Source: Burkholderia pseudomultivorans
GTDB lineage: Bacteria > Pseudomonadota > Gammaproteobacteria > Burkholderiales > Burkholderiaceae
Assembly (NCBI RefSeq): GCF_001718415.1
Contig: NZ_CP013378.1
Location: 4,216,001 to 4,280,000, forward strand
Reading direction: 5' to 3'
Length of the DNA stretch: 64,000 nucleotides
The notes under the pieces are model-generated. The model was not told the origin of the DNA. It saw nothing but the letters and a program-made list of their open reading frames with translations, and did not search any database. Of the stretch, positions 9,769 through 17,457 are shown piece by piece (within the stretch, counting starts at the first letter, position 1; every line of letters begins with the position of its first letter). A program made the translations under genes and the position numbers.

Positions 9769-10652
9769 CATCGAATCCCCATGCACTCGCGCTCGATCGC
9801 GTCACGCTCGAACTGGGCGGACGCACGATCCTGCGCGACGTCAGCTTCTCGATCGAACCGGGCGAATTCGTCGGCGTGCTCGGGCCGAACGGCGCGGGCA
9901 AGACGACGCTGATGCGCGCGGTGCTCGGGCTCGTGCCCGTCGTCGGCGGCGCGCTGTCGGTCGGCGGCCTGCCGGTCGCGCGCGGCAATGCGTCGATCGG
10001 CTACATGCCGCAGATCCGCAGCGGCCTCGCGAACCGCCGGATGCGCGGCTACGACTTCGTCGCGATGGCCGCCGACGGTCATCGCTGGGGGCTGCCGCAC
10101 ACGAGCGCCGCGACGCGGCGCGACGTCGATCGCGTGCTCGACCTGGTCGGCGGCCGCGCGCTGTCGCGCCGGCCGCTGTCGGAGCTGTCGGGCGGCGAGC
10201 GCCAGCGCCTGCTGCTCGCGCAATGCCTGCTCGGCAATCCGAAGCTGCTGCTGCTCGACGAGCCGCTGATCAGCCTCGATCCGAACCATCAGCGCGGCGT
10301 CGTCGAACTGGTGCGCAAGGTCCAGCGCGAGCTCGGCATCACCGTGCTGTTCTCCGCGCACGAACTGAACCCGCTGCTCAATGCGCTCGACCGCGTGCTG
10401 TATCTCGGCAACGGCGTCGCGGCGCTCGGCACCGTCGACGAGGTGATCACGAAGCCCGTGCTGTCGCGCCTCTACGGGTCGCCGATCGACGTGATGCGCG
10501 TGAACGGCAAGATCTTCGTGATGTCGGGCGACGTCGAGATCGAGAAGCACGACCACGAACACGAGGACGACGACGGCCATGCGCACGGCGGCGGCCACGA
10601 TCATCACCCTCATCACGGACACGCGCATCCCGGGCATTCGCACGATGTTTGA
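9765..10652 (+). CDS. znuC: Zinc ABC transporter ATPase ZnuC with His-rich tail
   Basis: 295-residue ATPase: Walker A GPNGAGKTTL, signature LSGGERQRLLLAQ, Walker B LLLLDEPLISLDP, switch His in SAHELNPL. The domain ends near GKIFVMSGDVEIEK and is followed by about 40 residues dominated by His, Asp, Glu and Gly (HEHEDDDGHAHGGG, then DHHPHHGHAHPGHSHD). Such a tail would lie in the cytoplasm and could bind or sense zinc. The start is fixed by the ATGA overlap with znuA. The last 8 bp overlap znuB. Confidence 0.93.
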   Translation: MTSNPHALALDRVTLELGGRTILRDVSFSIEPGEFVGVLGPNGAGKTTLMRAVLGLVPVVGGALSVGGLPVARGNASIGYMPQIRSGLANRRMRGYDFVAMAADGHRWGLPHTSAATRRDVDRVLDLVGGRALSRRPLSELSGGERQRLLLAQCLLGNPKLLLLDEPLISLDPNHQRGVVELVRKVQRELGITVLFSAHELNPLLNALDRVLYLGNGVAALGTVDEVITKPVLSRLYGSPIDVMRVNGKIFVMSGDVEIEKHDHEHEDDDGHAHGGGHDHHPHHGHAHPGHSHDV

Positions 10653-11427
10653 ATACGATTTCATGATCAACGCCTTCGCGGCGTCGGGGATCGTCGCGGT
10701 GCTCGCGGGCATCGTCGGCTACTTCCTCGTGCTGCGCGGGCAGACCTTCGCCGGCCACGCGCTGTCGCACGTCGGCTTCACCGGCGCGACGGGCGCGGTG
10801 CTGTTCGGCATCTCGCCGATCTGGGGCATGGTCGGCTTCACGCTCGCGACCGGCATCGCGATGGGCGCGCTCGGCGAGCGGCTCGCGGGCCGCGACGTCG
10901 CGATCGGCGTGATCCTGTCCGGTGCGCTCGGCTTCGGGCTGCTGTTCCTGCATTTCTATACGTCGTTCGCGACGCAGGTCACGGCGCTGCTGTTCGGCAA
11001 CGTGCTGGCGGTCAGTCACGACACGCTCGCCGTGCTCACCGGCATCGGCGTGGTGAGCCTCGTCGCGCTCGCGCTGATCGCACGGCCGCTGCTGTTCGCG
11101 TCGCTGCAGCCCGAACTGGCCGAGGCGAAGGGCGTGTCGCTGCGCACGGTGTCGGTGCTGTTCCTCGCGGTGTGCGCGCTCGCGGTCGCCGCCGCGACGC
11201 AGATCGTCGGCGTGCTGCTCGTGTTCACGCTGCTGGTCGGCCCGGCCGCCGCCGCGCAGAACGTGTCGACGCGACTGTCGACGGGCGTGCTGCTCGCCGC
11301 GCTGTTCGCGCTGTTCGAAGCGTGGCTCGGCATCGTGCTCGCCTATCACACCGACTGGCCGACCAGCTTCTGGATCACCGCACTGTCGGGGCTCGTGTAC
11401 GGCGCAAGCCTGTTGAGACGACGCTGA
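10645..11427 (+). CDS. znuB: Zinc ABC transporter permease ZnuB
   Basis: 260-residue integral membrane protein of the ABC-3 family with about eight hydrophobic segments and the family motif FAGHALSHVGFTGA. It forms the zinc pore with ZnuC. I choose ATG 10645 (MFEYDFMIN), overlapping the end of znuC by 8 bp; a farther upstream start at 10579 would add a polar stretch that lies within the His-rich coding region of znuC. Last gene of the zinc operon, followed by a strong terminator. Confidence 0.92.
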   Translation: MFEYDFMINAFAASGIVAVLAGIVGYFLVLRGQTFAGHALSHVGFTGATGAVLFGISPIWGMVGFTLATGIAMGALGERLAGRDVAIGVILSGALGFGLLFLHFYTSFATQVTALLFGNVLAVSHDTLAVLTGIGVVSLVALALIARPLLFASLQPELAEAKGVSLRTVSVLFLAVCALAVAAATQIVGVLLVFTLLVGPAAAAQNVSTRLSTGVLLAALFALFEAWLGIVLAYHTDWPTSFWITALSGLVYGASLLRRR

Positions 11428-11470
11428 CCTGCGCGGCCCGCATTGCGTCGGGCCCGCGACGCAAATGAAC

Positions 11471-11507
11471 AACGCCGGCGTGCCCGAAGGCATCGCCGGC
11501 GTTTTTT
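11471..11507 (+). terminator. Intrinsic terminator after znuB
   Basis: Perfect 10-bp stem AACGCCGGCG (11471-11480) / CGCCGGCGTT (11494-11503) with a 13-nt loop, followed by a T-run. It lies 43 bp past the znuB stop and separates the zinc operon from the convergent fghA. Confidence 0.9.
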
Positions 11508-11538
11508 ATCAATGCCGCCGCGCGTTACACGCTTCGGC

Positions 11539-12387
11539 TCATCGCGTCAGCACGCGCGCATGATGCGCGACGTGATCGGCGACGAACGTCGAGATGAAGT
11601 AATACCCGTGGTCGTAGCCCGCATGACGGCGCAGCGTCAGCGGCTGGCCGGCCTTCGCGCACGCGGCTTCGAATACGTCCGGGTTCAGCTGGTTCGCGAG
11701 GAATTGATCGGCGAGGCCCTGGTCGACGAGGATGCCGTCCGCGAACTTCGGCGCATCCGCACGCGCGACGAGCTCGCTCGCGTCGTGCGCCTTCCACGCT
11801 TCGCGATCCTCTCCCAGATAACCCGAGAACGCCTTCTCGCCCCACGGGCAGCGCGTCGGCGCCGCGATCGGCGCGAACGCCGATACCGACCGGTACAGGT
11901 CCGGATGGCGCAGCGCCAGCGTCAGCGCACCGTGTCCGCCCATCGAGTGCCCGAAGATCCCGAGCCGCGCGCCGTCGATCGGCAGTTCGGCCGTCACGAT
12001 CTCGCGCAGCTCGCCGGTCACGTACGACTCCATCCGGTAATGCACGGACCACGGCGCTTCGGTCGCGTCGACGTAGAAGCCCGCGCCGACGCCGAAATCC
12101 CACGCGTCGGTCTCGCCCGCCACGCCCGCGCCGCGCGGGCTCGTATCGGGCATCACGAGCGCGATACCGTGCTGCGCCGCATACTGCTGCGCGCCGCCCT
12201 TGATCGCAAACGTCTCCTCGGTGCACGTGAGCCCCGCGAGATAGAACAGCGCCGGCACGCGGCCGTGCGCGGCCTGCGGCGGCAGGTACACGGCGAACTT
12301 CATCGGCAGGCCGATCGTCGTCGAATCGTGACGATAGAAGCGCTGCTCGCCGCCGTGGCAGGCGTGTGCTGAAACGAGTTCGAGCAT
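11539..12387 (-). CDS. fghA: S-formylglutathione hydrolase
   Basis: 282-residue esterase-D family alpha/beta hydrolase that splits S-formylglutathione into formate and glutathione, the last step of glutathione-dependent formaldehyde detoxification. Catalytic Ser148 lies in GHSMGG; Asp is in the FADGILVDQGLADQF region and His in GYDHGYYF. The conserved Cys of LAGLTCTEE (about residue 55) is present. It starts 16 bp after adhC, the preceding pathway enzyme, and shares its transcript. Length is normal. Confidence 0.96.
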   Translation of the reverse strand: MLELVSAHACHGGEQRFYRHDSTTIGLPMKFAVYLPPQAAHGRVPALFYLAGLTCTEETFAIKGGAQQYAAQHGIALVMPDTSPRGAGVAGETDAWDFGVGAGFYVDATEAPWSVHYRMESYVTGELREIVTAELPIDGARLGIFGHSMGGHGALTLALRHPDLYRSVSAFAPIAAPTRCPWGEKAFSGYLGEDREAWKAHDASELVARADAPKFADGILVDQGLADQFLANQLNPDVFEAACAKAGQPLTLRRHAGYDHGYYFISTFVADHVAHHARVLTR

Positions 12388-12403
12388 GGTCGCGCCCTCT
12401 CGA

Positions 12404-13510
12404 TCAGTACAGCACGACCGAGCGGATCGACTCGCCCTTCTTCATCAGGTCGAAGCCTTCGTTGATGCGCTCGAGCGGCAGCGTGTGCGTGATCAGGTCG
12501 TCAATGTTGATCTTGCCTTCCATGTACCAGTCGACGATCTTCGGCACGTCGGTGCGCCCGCGCGCGCCGCCGAATGCCGAGCCCTTCCACTCGCGGCCCG
12601 TCACCAGCTGGAACGGGCGCGTGCTGATTTCCTCGCCGGCTGCCGCCACGCCGATGATGAACGACTGGCCCCAGCCCTTGTGCGTGCATTCGAGCGCCTG
12701 GCGCATCAGCTTCACGTTGCCGACGCACTCGAACGAGTAGTCGGCGCCGCCGTCGGTCAACTGCACGATATGGTCGACGACGTTCTCGACTTCGTTCGGG
12801 TTGATGAAGTGCGTCATGCCGAACTTCTTCGCGAGCTCGACGCGCTTCGGGTTGATGTCGACGCCGATGATCTTGTCCGCGCCGACCATCTTCGCGCCCT
12901 GGATCACGTTCAGCCCGATCCCGCCGAGGCCGAACACGACGACGTTCGCGCCGGCCTCGACCTTCGCCGAGTAGACCACCGCGCCGACGCCGGTCGTCAC
13001 GCCGCAGCCGATGTAGCAGATCTTGTCGAACGGCGCGTCCTCGCGCACCTTCGCGACCGCGATCTCGGGCACGACGATGTAGTTCGAGAACGTCGAGGTG
13101 CCCATGTAGTGGAACAGCGGCTTGCCGTCGAGCGAGAAGCGCGAGGTCGCGTCGGGCATCAGGCCCTTGCCCTGCGTCGCGCGGATCTTCTGGCACAGGT
13201 TGGTCTTGCGCGACAGGCAGAACTTGCACTCGCGGCATTCGGGCGTGTAGAGCGGAATCACGTGGTCACCCTTGCGCACCGTGCCGACGCCGGGGCCGAC
13301 GTCGACGACGACGCCCGCGCCTTCGTGGCCGAGGATCGCGGGGAAGATGCCTTCAGGGTCCGCACCGGACAGCGTGTAGTAATCGGTGTGGCAGATGCCG
13401 GTCGCCTTCACCTCGATCAGCACTTCGCCGGCGCGCGGCCCTTCCAGATCGACTTCCTCGATCGTCAGCGGCGCGCCCGCCTTCCATGCAATCGCTGCTT
13501 TCGTCTTCAT
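12404..13510 (-). CDS. adhC: S-(hydroxymethyl)glutathione dehydrogenase / class III alcohol dehydrogenase
   Basis: 368-residue zinc-dependent medium-chain dehydrogenase (FrmA/AdhC). It oxidises the spontaneous formaldehyde-glutathione adduct to S-formylglutathione with NAD+. Catalytic zinc ligands appear in GICHTDYYT and GHEGAGVV; the structural zinc cysteines are in [15 protein letters not shown], and the nucleotide fold in [18 protein letters not shown]. The ATG has a GAGGAG box 8 nt upstream. The 5' region is unusual: a five-copy 49-bp repeat array ends only 21 bp before the start codon. No FrmR-type regulator is adjacent. Confidence 0.97.
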   Translation of the reverse strand: MKTKAAIAWKAGAPLTIEEVDLEGPRAGEVLIEVKATGICHTDYYTLSGADPEGIFPAILGHEGAGVVVDVGPGVGTVRKGDHVIPLYTPECRECKFCLSRKTNLCQKIRATQGKGLMPDATSRFSLDGKPLFHYMGTSTFSNYIVVPEIAVAKVREDAPFDKICYIGCGVTTGVGAVVYSAKVEAGANVVVFGLGGIGLNVIQGAKMVGADKIIGVDINPKRVELAKKFGMTHFINPNEVENVVDHIVQLTDGGADYSFECVGNVKLMRQALECTHKGWGQSFIIGVAAAGEEISTRPFQLVTGREWKGSAFGGARGRTDVPKIVDWYMEGKINIDDLITHTLPLERINEGFDLMKKGESIRSVVLY

Positions 13511-13531
13511 CGTGTGACTCCTCGTTGAGTT

Positions 13532-13776
13532 TGTCGACTCGAGTTAGCGCTTCAGCGCTTAGTCGAGTCCCATGCAAAGCTGTCGATTCGAGTTAGCGCT
13601 TCAGCGCTTACTCGAGTCCCATGCAAAGCTGTCGATCAGCGTTAGCGCTTCAGCGCTTACGCGGATCCCATGCAAAGCCATCGACTCGAGTCAGCGCTTC
13701 AGCGCTTGATCGAGTCCCATGCAAAACTTTCGATTCGAGTTGGCGTTTGCGCGCTTGCGCCGGTCTCATGCAAAGC
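13532..13776 (-). repeat. Five tandem 49-bp repeats with internal near-palindrome, in the adhC leader
   Basis: Units are 13532-13580, 13581-13629, 13630-13678, 13679-13727 and 13728-13776, each exactly 49 bp. Units 1-4 are close copies and the fifth is degenerate. Each intact unit holds a 34-nt imperfect palindrome (unit 1: arms 13536-13551 and 13554-13569) whose inner halves are AGCGCT-TC-AGCGCT, followed by a constant CCCATGCAAAGC. Read on the adhC strand, the array would give up to five consecutive hairpins just upstream of the ribosome-binding site if the promoter lies beyond it. Confidence 0.95.
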
Positions 13777-13912
13777 CGCCGATCGCCGTCGGCGCATCGG
13801 CGCCCGTTCGCCTGCCCTACACCGCATCGCACGCAGCACCGCCATCATGCTCGCCATGATCGCCGATCCCCACGCGCGCCGCGTGCGGGAAACAGTCGCC
13901 GGCTTGCCACGA

Positions 13913-13930
13913 TGCGTCATCGATGACGCA
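13913..13930. promoter_or_regulatory. 18-bp perfect palindrome between xylB and adhC
   Basis: TGCGTCATCGATGACGCA is a perfect inverted repeat without a spacer, 20 bp past the xylB stop and about 400 bp ahead of adhC. There is no T-run, so it is more like a dimeric protein-binding site than a terminator. No known operator is matched with confidence. Confidence 0.4.
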
Positions 13931-13949
13931 AAACGACAAGTGCCCGAGT

Positions 13950-15401
13950 TTAATCGCCCGTCGTGAACCACGCATCCGTTCGCGCATACAGGTCGACGAA
14001 GCGCGCGCGCCGCGACGCGAGCGCGCGATCGTCACGCGGCGCCGCAACCGGCGACGCCGCCGGCGCAAGCGCGCGCAACGCGGACTCGCGCCAGTGCCCG
14101 GTCGCGACGCCCGCGAGCAGCGCGGCGCCGCGCGTCGCGGCGTTCGGACAATCGACCGCGTCGAGCGAGGCGCCGAGCGCGTCGGCGAGCAATTGCCGCC
14201 AGCGCGGATCGACCGAGCCGCCGCCCGCCACGCGCAGCGACGTGACGCCACCGCCGCCGCCCGCGTCGCGAATCGCATCGAGCCCCGCGCGCAGCGCAAA
14301 CGCCACGCCCTCGAACGCCGCCCGCATCATCGCGCCGCGCGTATCGCCGAGCGAAAGACCGAGCCAGCCGCCGCGCGCATCGGGATTCATCCATGGCGAT
14401 CGCTCGCCGGTCAGGTAAGGCAGGAAGCACAGCCGTTCGGACGCCGGCCGCGCGAACGCGTCTTCATAGGCGGCCGCCCAGTCCGCATAGCCGAGCCAGC
14501 CGCGCACCGCTTCGAGCGCCAGCCCGACGTTCTGCATCGCGGCCATCGTGTAGTAGCCGCCGCCGGCCGCCGCACGATAGCGATGCAGCCCGCGCCGCGC
14601 CGGCGGCAGCGTATCGGCGAGCACGACGATCTGGCCGCCGCTGCCCGTCGTCAGCAGCGCATCGCCGGCCGCCACGAGCCCGCTGCCGAGCGCCGCGCAC
14701 GCGGTGTCGGCCGCGCCCGTCGCGAGCGGCACGCCGGCCGGCAAACCGAGCGCCGCGGCCGCCGGTGCGGCGAGCGCGCCGCAGCGCGCGGTCGATGCGC
14801 GCAGCGGCGCGAACCGGTCGGCCGGCAGCCCGAGCGCACCGATCAGCGCCGTATCCCACTCGCCGTCCGGCGTGGCGAGCGCGGTCGCGCACGCGTCGCT
14901 CGGATCGGCCGCGACGTCGCCGCCGAGCGCGACGCGCAGCCAGTCCTTCGGCTGCACGGCCCAGCGCGCGGCGCGCAGCGCGTCCGGCTCGTGCGCGGCC
15001 AGCCAGCGCAACAGCGGGCCGGCCATGCCGGGCGCGACCGGATTCGGCGCAGCGGACGAACCGGCGCCTGACCAGTCGGCCGCCTGCGCTTCGCGCGCCG
15101 CGCGCGTGTCGGGCCACAACAGCGCGGGCCGCACGGGCCGGCCGGCCGCATCGATCAGCACGACGCCGTGCATCTGGCCCGATAAACCGATCGCCGCGAC
15201 CTGTGCGCGCTCGTCGGCCGGCAACCGCGCGGCCGCGCGCACGAGCGCCTGCCACCATGCGTCGGGCGCGATCTCGGCCCAGCCGGGCTGCGGCGACGAC
15301 AGCGCATACGGTTCGCTCGCGACCGCGCGCTCGACGCCATCCGCATCGAGCGTGACGAGTTTGACGGAGCCGGTGCCGAGATCGATGCCTAGCAGACGCA
15401 T
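13950..15401 (-). CDS. xylB: Xylulokinase
   Basis: 483-residue FGGY-family carbohydrate kinase that phosphorylates D-xylulose using ATP. The N-terminal phosphate-binding motif is GIDLGTGSVK; the xylulokinase-type substrate motif is GLSGQMHGVV, and the C-terminal ATPase lobe has FEGVAFALR and VAGGGSVDPRWRQLLADALG. Length agrees with the family. No xylose isomerase or xylose transporter is nearby; it may serve xylulose made from arabitol or xylitol by polyol dehydrogenases. It is transcribed toward adhC but appears to be a separate unit. Confidence 0.93.
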   Translation of the reverse strand: MRLLGIDLGTGSVKLVTLDADGVERAVASEPYALSSPQPGWAEIAPDAWWQALVRAAARLPADERAQVAAIGLSGQMHGVVLIDAAGRPVRPALLWPDTRAAREAQAADWSGAGSSAAPNPVAPGMAGPLLRWLAAHEPDALRAARWAVQPKDWLRVALGGDVAADPSDACATALATPDGEWDTALIGALGLPADRFAPLRASTARCGALAAPAAAALGLPAGVPLATGAADTACAALGSGLVAAGDALLTTGSGGQIVVLADTLPPARRGLHRYRAAAGGGYYTMAAMQNVGLALEAVRGWLGYADWAAAYEDAFARPASERLCFLPYLTGERSPWMNPDARGGWLGLSLGDTRGAMMRAAFEGVAFALRAGLDAIRDAGGGGGVTSLRVAGGGSVDPRWRQLLADALGASLDAVDCPNAATRGAALLAGVATGHWRESALRALAPAASPVAAPRDDRALASRRARFVDLYARTDAWFTTGD

Positions 15402-15826
15402 GACGGGATGACGAGTCGAATGAACGGATCCCGATGATAGCGGGATCGTGCTGCGCGCCCCGATTTCGACGGACGCCGCGCGACTGCGGCGGCGCGGTTG
15501 TACCGGGCTGCACCGTGCGCCCGAAAACGGCCGTTCGCGGGTTAACCCGACGTACTTTTCCGCGGCCGCGTTTCCCCACTATGCCGCGACGGCCATACAC
15601 ACCATAAAGCCGGCGATATTTGACAGGGGGGCCCGCACAATTTTGAAGGGCTATAAAACCGGGAAACCTCACTCCAGCGGCAGTTTCCCGTGACCGACAC
15701 CCTGCTCCATGCCGAAATGGCATATCGAACCTGCAAAGAACGGAATAGAACCCAGTGCTCTTGTTGCGCCGGTTCATTCCGCATAACTTCGTATCACCCC
15801 GAAAACAAGATCATGGAGTGAGACAG
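15402..15826 (+). other. Long structured 5' region of the purine permease gene
   Basis: 425 bp between divergent xylB and the permease. A TTGACA at 15620-15625 is a possible -35, with no strong -10 at the right distance. Downstream are three successive inverted repeats: CGGGAAAC/GTTTCCCG (15660-15667/15683-15690), ATGCC/GGCAT (15709-15713/15719-15723) and GGAATAGAACC/GGTTCATTCC (15742-15752/15771-15780, one bulge). The region is less GC-rich than its surroundings. This looks like a regulated mRNA leader or riboswitch, but I cannot match it to a known class with certainty. Confidence 0.45.
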
Positions 15827-17203
15827 ATGCAATCGAACACGGTCCATCCGTGCGATGAGGTGTTGCCGACCGGCAAGCTCGTAACGCTCGGCCTGCAACA
15901 CGTCCTCGTCATGTACGCCGGCGCTGTCGCCGTGCCGCTCATCGTTGGCGGCGCGCTCAAGCTGCCGAAAGACCAGATCGCGTTCCTGATCAGCGCCGAT
16001 CTGTTTTCGTGCGGCATCGCGACGCTGATCCAGACGCTCGGCCTGTGGATCTTCGGGATCCGCCTGCCCGTCATCATGGGCTGCACGTTCGCGGCCGTCG
16101 GTCCGATGATCGCGATCGGCACCAATCCCGGCCTCGGCATTCTCGACATCTTCGGCTCGACGATCGCGGCCGGGATCATCGGCATCGTGCTCGCGCCGAT
16201 GATCGGCAAGCTGCTGCGCTTCTTCCCGCCGGTCGTGGTCGGCACCGTGATCTCGGTGATCGGGCTGTCGCTGATGGAAGTCGGCATCAACTGGGCGGCG
16301 GGCGGCGTCGGCAATCCCGAGTACGGCAGCCCGGTCTATCTCGGCCTGTCGCTGCTCGTGCTGACGCTGATCCTGCTGATCAACAAGTACGGGCGCGGCT
16401 TCATCGCCAACATCTCGGTGCTGCTCGGCATCGTCGCGGGCTTCGTGATCGCGTTCGCGCTCGGTCGCGTGAATACCGACGGCGTGTCGCTCGCGCCGTG
16501 GGTCGGCTTCGTGATGCCGTTCCACTTCGGCCTGCCGCACTTCGATCCGCTGTCGATCGCGACGATGGTCACGGTGATGTTCGTCACGTTCATCGAATCG
16601 ACCGGGATGTTCCTCGCGGTCGGCGACATGGTCGATCGTCCGGTCGACCAGGACCGACTGGTGCGCGGCCTGCGCGTCGACGGGCTCGGCACGCTGATCG
16701 GCGGCATCTTCAACTCGTTCCCGCATACCTCGTTCTCGCAGAACGTCGGCCTGATCGGCGTGACGGGCGTGAAGAGCCGCTTCGTGTGCGCCACCGGCGG
16801 CGTGATCCTCGTGCTGCTCGGCCTGTTCCCGAAGATGGCGCAGGTCGTCGCGTCGGTGCCGCCGTTCGTGCTCGGCGGTGCAGGCATCGTGATGTTCGGG
16901 ATGGTCGCCGCGAACGGCATCAAGGTGCTGTCGAAGGTCGACTTCGTGAAGAACCACCACAACCTGTTCATCGTCGCCGTCAGCATCGGCATGGGCCTCG
17001 TGCCGGTCGTGTCGCCGCACTTCTTCTCGAAGCTGCCGCCGGCACTCGCACCGATCCTGCACAGCGGCATCCTGCTTGCGTCGGCGTCGGCCGTGATCCT
17101 GAACATCGTGTTCAACGGCGTGAAGGGCGAAAAGGACGCGAAGTGCGACATCCGCCGCGCCGGCCACGATTTCGACGGACAGCCGGCCGACGTGCATCAC
17201 TGA
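15827..17203 (+). CDS. NCS2-family purine (xanthine/uric acid) permease
   Basis: 458-residue nucleobase:cation symporter-2 protein with 12-14 hydrophobic segments. The start QHVLVMYAGAVAVPLIVGGAL is the typical TM1 region of the xanthine/urate branch, and the motifs FAAVGPMIAIG and ESTGMFLAVGDMV follow in order. I select ATG 15827 (MQSNTVHPC) because GGAG lies 8 nt upstream and the start aligns with the family; an upstream in-frame start would run through the structured leader. Xanthine, uric acid or another purine are all possible substrates; no purine catabolic genes flank it. Confidence 0.92.
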   Translation: MQSNTVHPCDEVLPTGKLVTLGLQHVLVMYAGAVAVPLIVGGALKLPKDQIAFLISADLFSCGIATLIQTLGLWIFGIRLPVIMGCTFAAVGPMIAIGTNPGLGILDIFGSTIAAGIIGIVLAPMIGKLLRFFPPVVVGTVISVIGLSLMEVGINWAAGGVGNPEYGSPVYLGLSLLVLTLILLINKYGRGFIANISVLLGIVAGFVIAFALGRVNTDGVSLAPWVGFVMPFHFGLPHFDPLSIATMVTVMFVTFIESTGMFLAVGDMVDRPVDQDRLVRGLRVDGLGTLIGGIFNSFPHTSFSQNVGLIGVTGVKSRFVCATGGVILVLLGLFPKMAQVVASVPPFVLGGAGIVMFGMVAANGIKVLSKVDFVKNHHNLFIVAVSIGMGLVPVVSPHFFSKLPPALAPILHSGILLASASAVILNIVFNGVKGEKDAKCDIRRAGHDFDGQPADVHH

Positions 17204-17250
17204 TCGGCAGTACGCGCGCCGCTACGCGGCGCGTAACGACAGCCCGCAAC

Positions 17251-17282
17251 GCAAAACGCCACGGATTGCCGTGGCGTTTTGC
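17251..17282. terminator. Intrinsic terminator after the purine permease
   Basis: 14-bp perfect stem GCAAAACGCCACGG (17251-17264) / CCGTGGCGTTTTGC (17269-17282) with a 4-nt loop. T-tracts are present on both strands, so it can act bidirectionally between the permease and the convergent efflux operon. Confidence 0.88.
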
Positions 17283-17359
17283 ATGGTGCGCGCGCATCGC
17301 GCGACGCCGATGCAGGCCAAGCCATCGGCCGGCCCGACAGCGTCGGCCGGCACAAAGGA

Positions 17360-17389
17360 AAACGCCGCGGACTTGCGTCCGCGGCGTTT
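17360..17389 (-). terminator. Intrinsic terminator after oprB
   Basis: 13-bp stem AAACGCCGCGGAC (17360-17372) / GTCCGCGGCGTTT (17377-17389), loop TTGC. On the minus strand it is followed by TTCC, a short T-tract, about 70 bp past the oprB stop; it ends the bpeA-bpeB-oprB transcript. Confidence 0.8.
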
Positions 17390-17457
17390 CTTGCATCAAG
17401 CCGGTCCGGCCGGCAGGACGGACGGGAAAGCTTGCCCGCTCCCGCCGTTCGTCGTGC

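Larger units (their letters stand above)
13511..13949. other. Intergenic region upstream of adhC
   Basis: 440 bp between xylB and adhC, both leftward. It contains the five-copy 49-bp repeat array (13532-13776), then about 135 bp of ordinary GC-rich sequence, then an 18-bp perfect palindrome (13913-13930). Several short open frames exist on both strands, but the 49-bp period is not a multiple of three and no family is recognisable, so I see no gene. Confidence 0.75.

Noticed and set aside
13621..13971. Short overlapping frames in the adhC repeat array that read as repeated peptides
   Set aside because: The 49-bp period changes frame in each unit, no start with a ribosome-binding site, and no family resemblance.
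15794..17200. Long antisense open frame rich in His, Asp and Arg opposite the purine permease
   Set aside because: Composition is the mirror image of a GC-rich membrane protein gene; similar antisense frames lie over almost every gene in the window.
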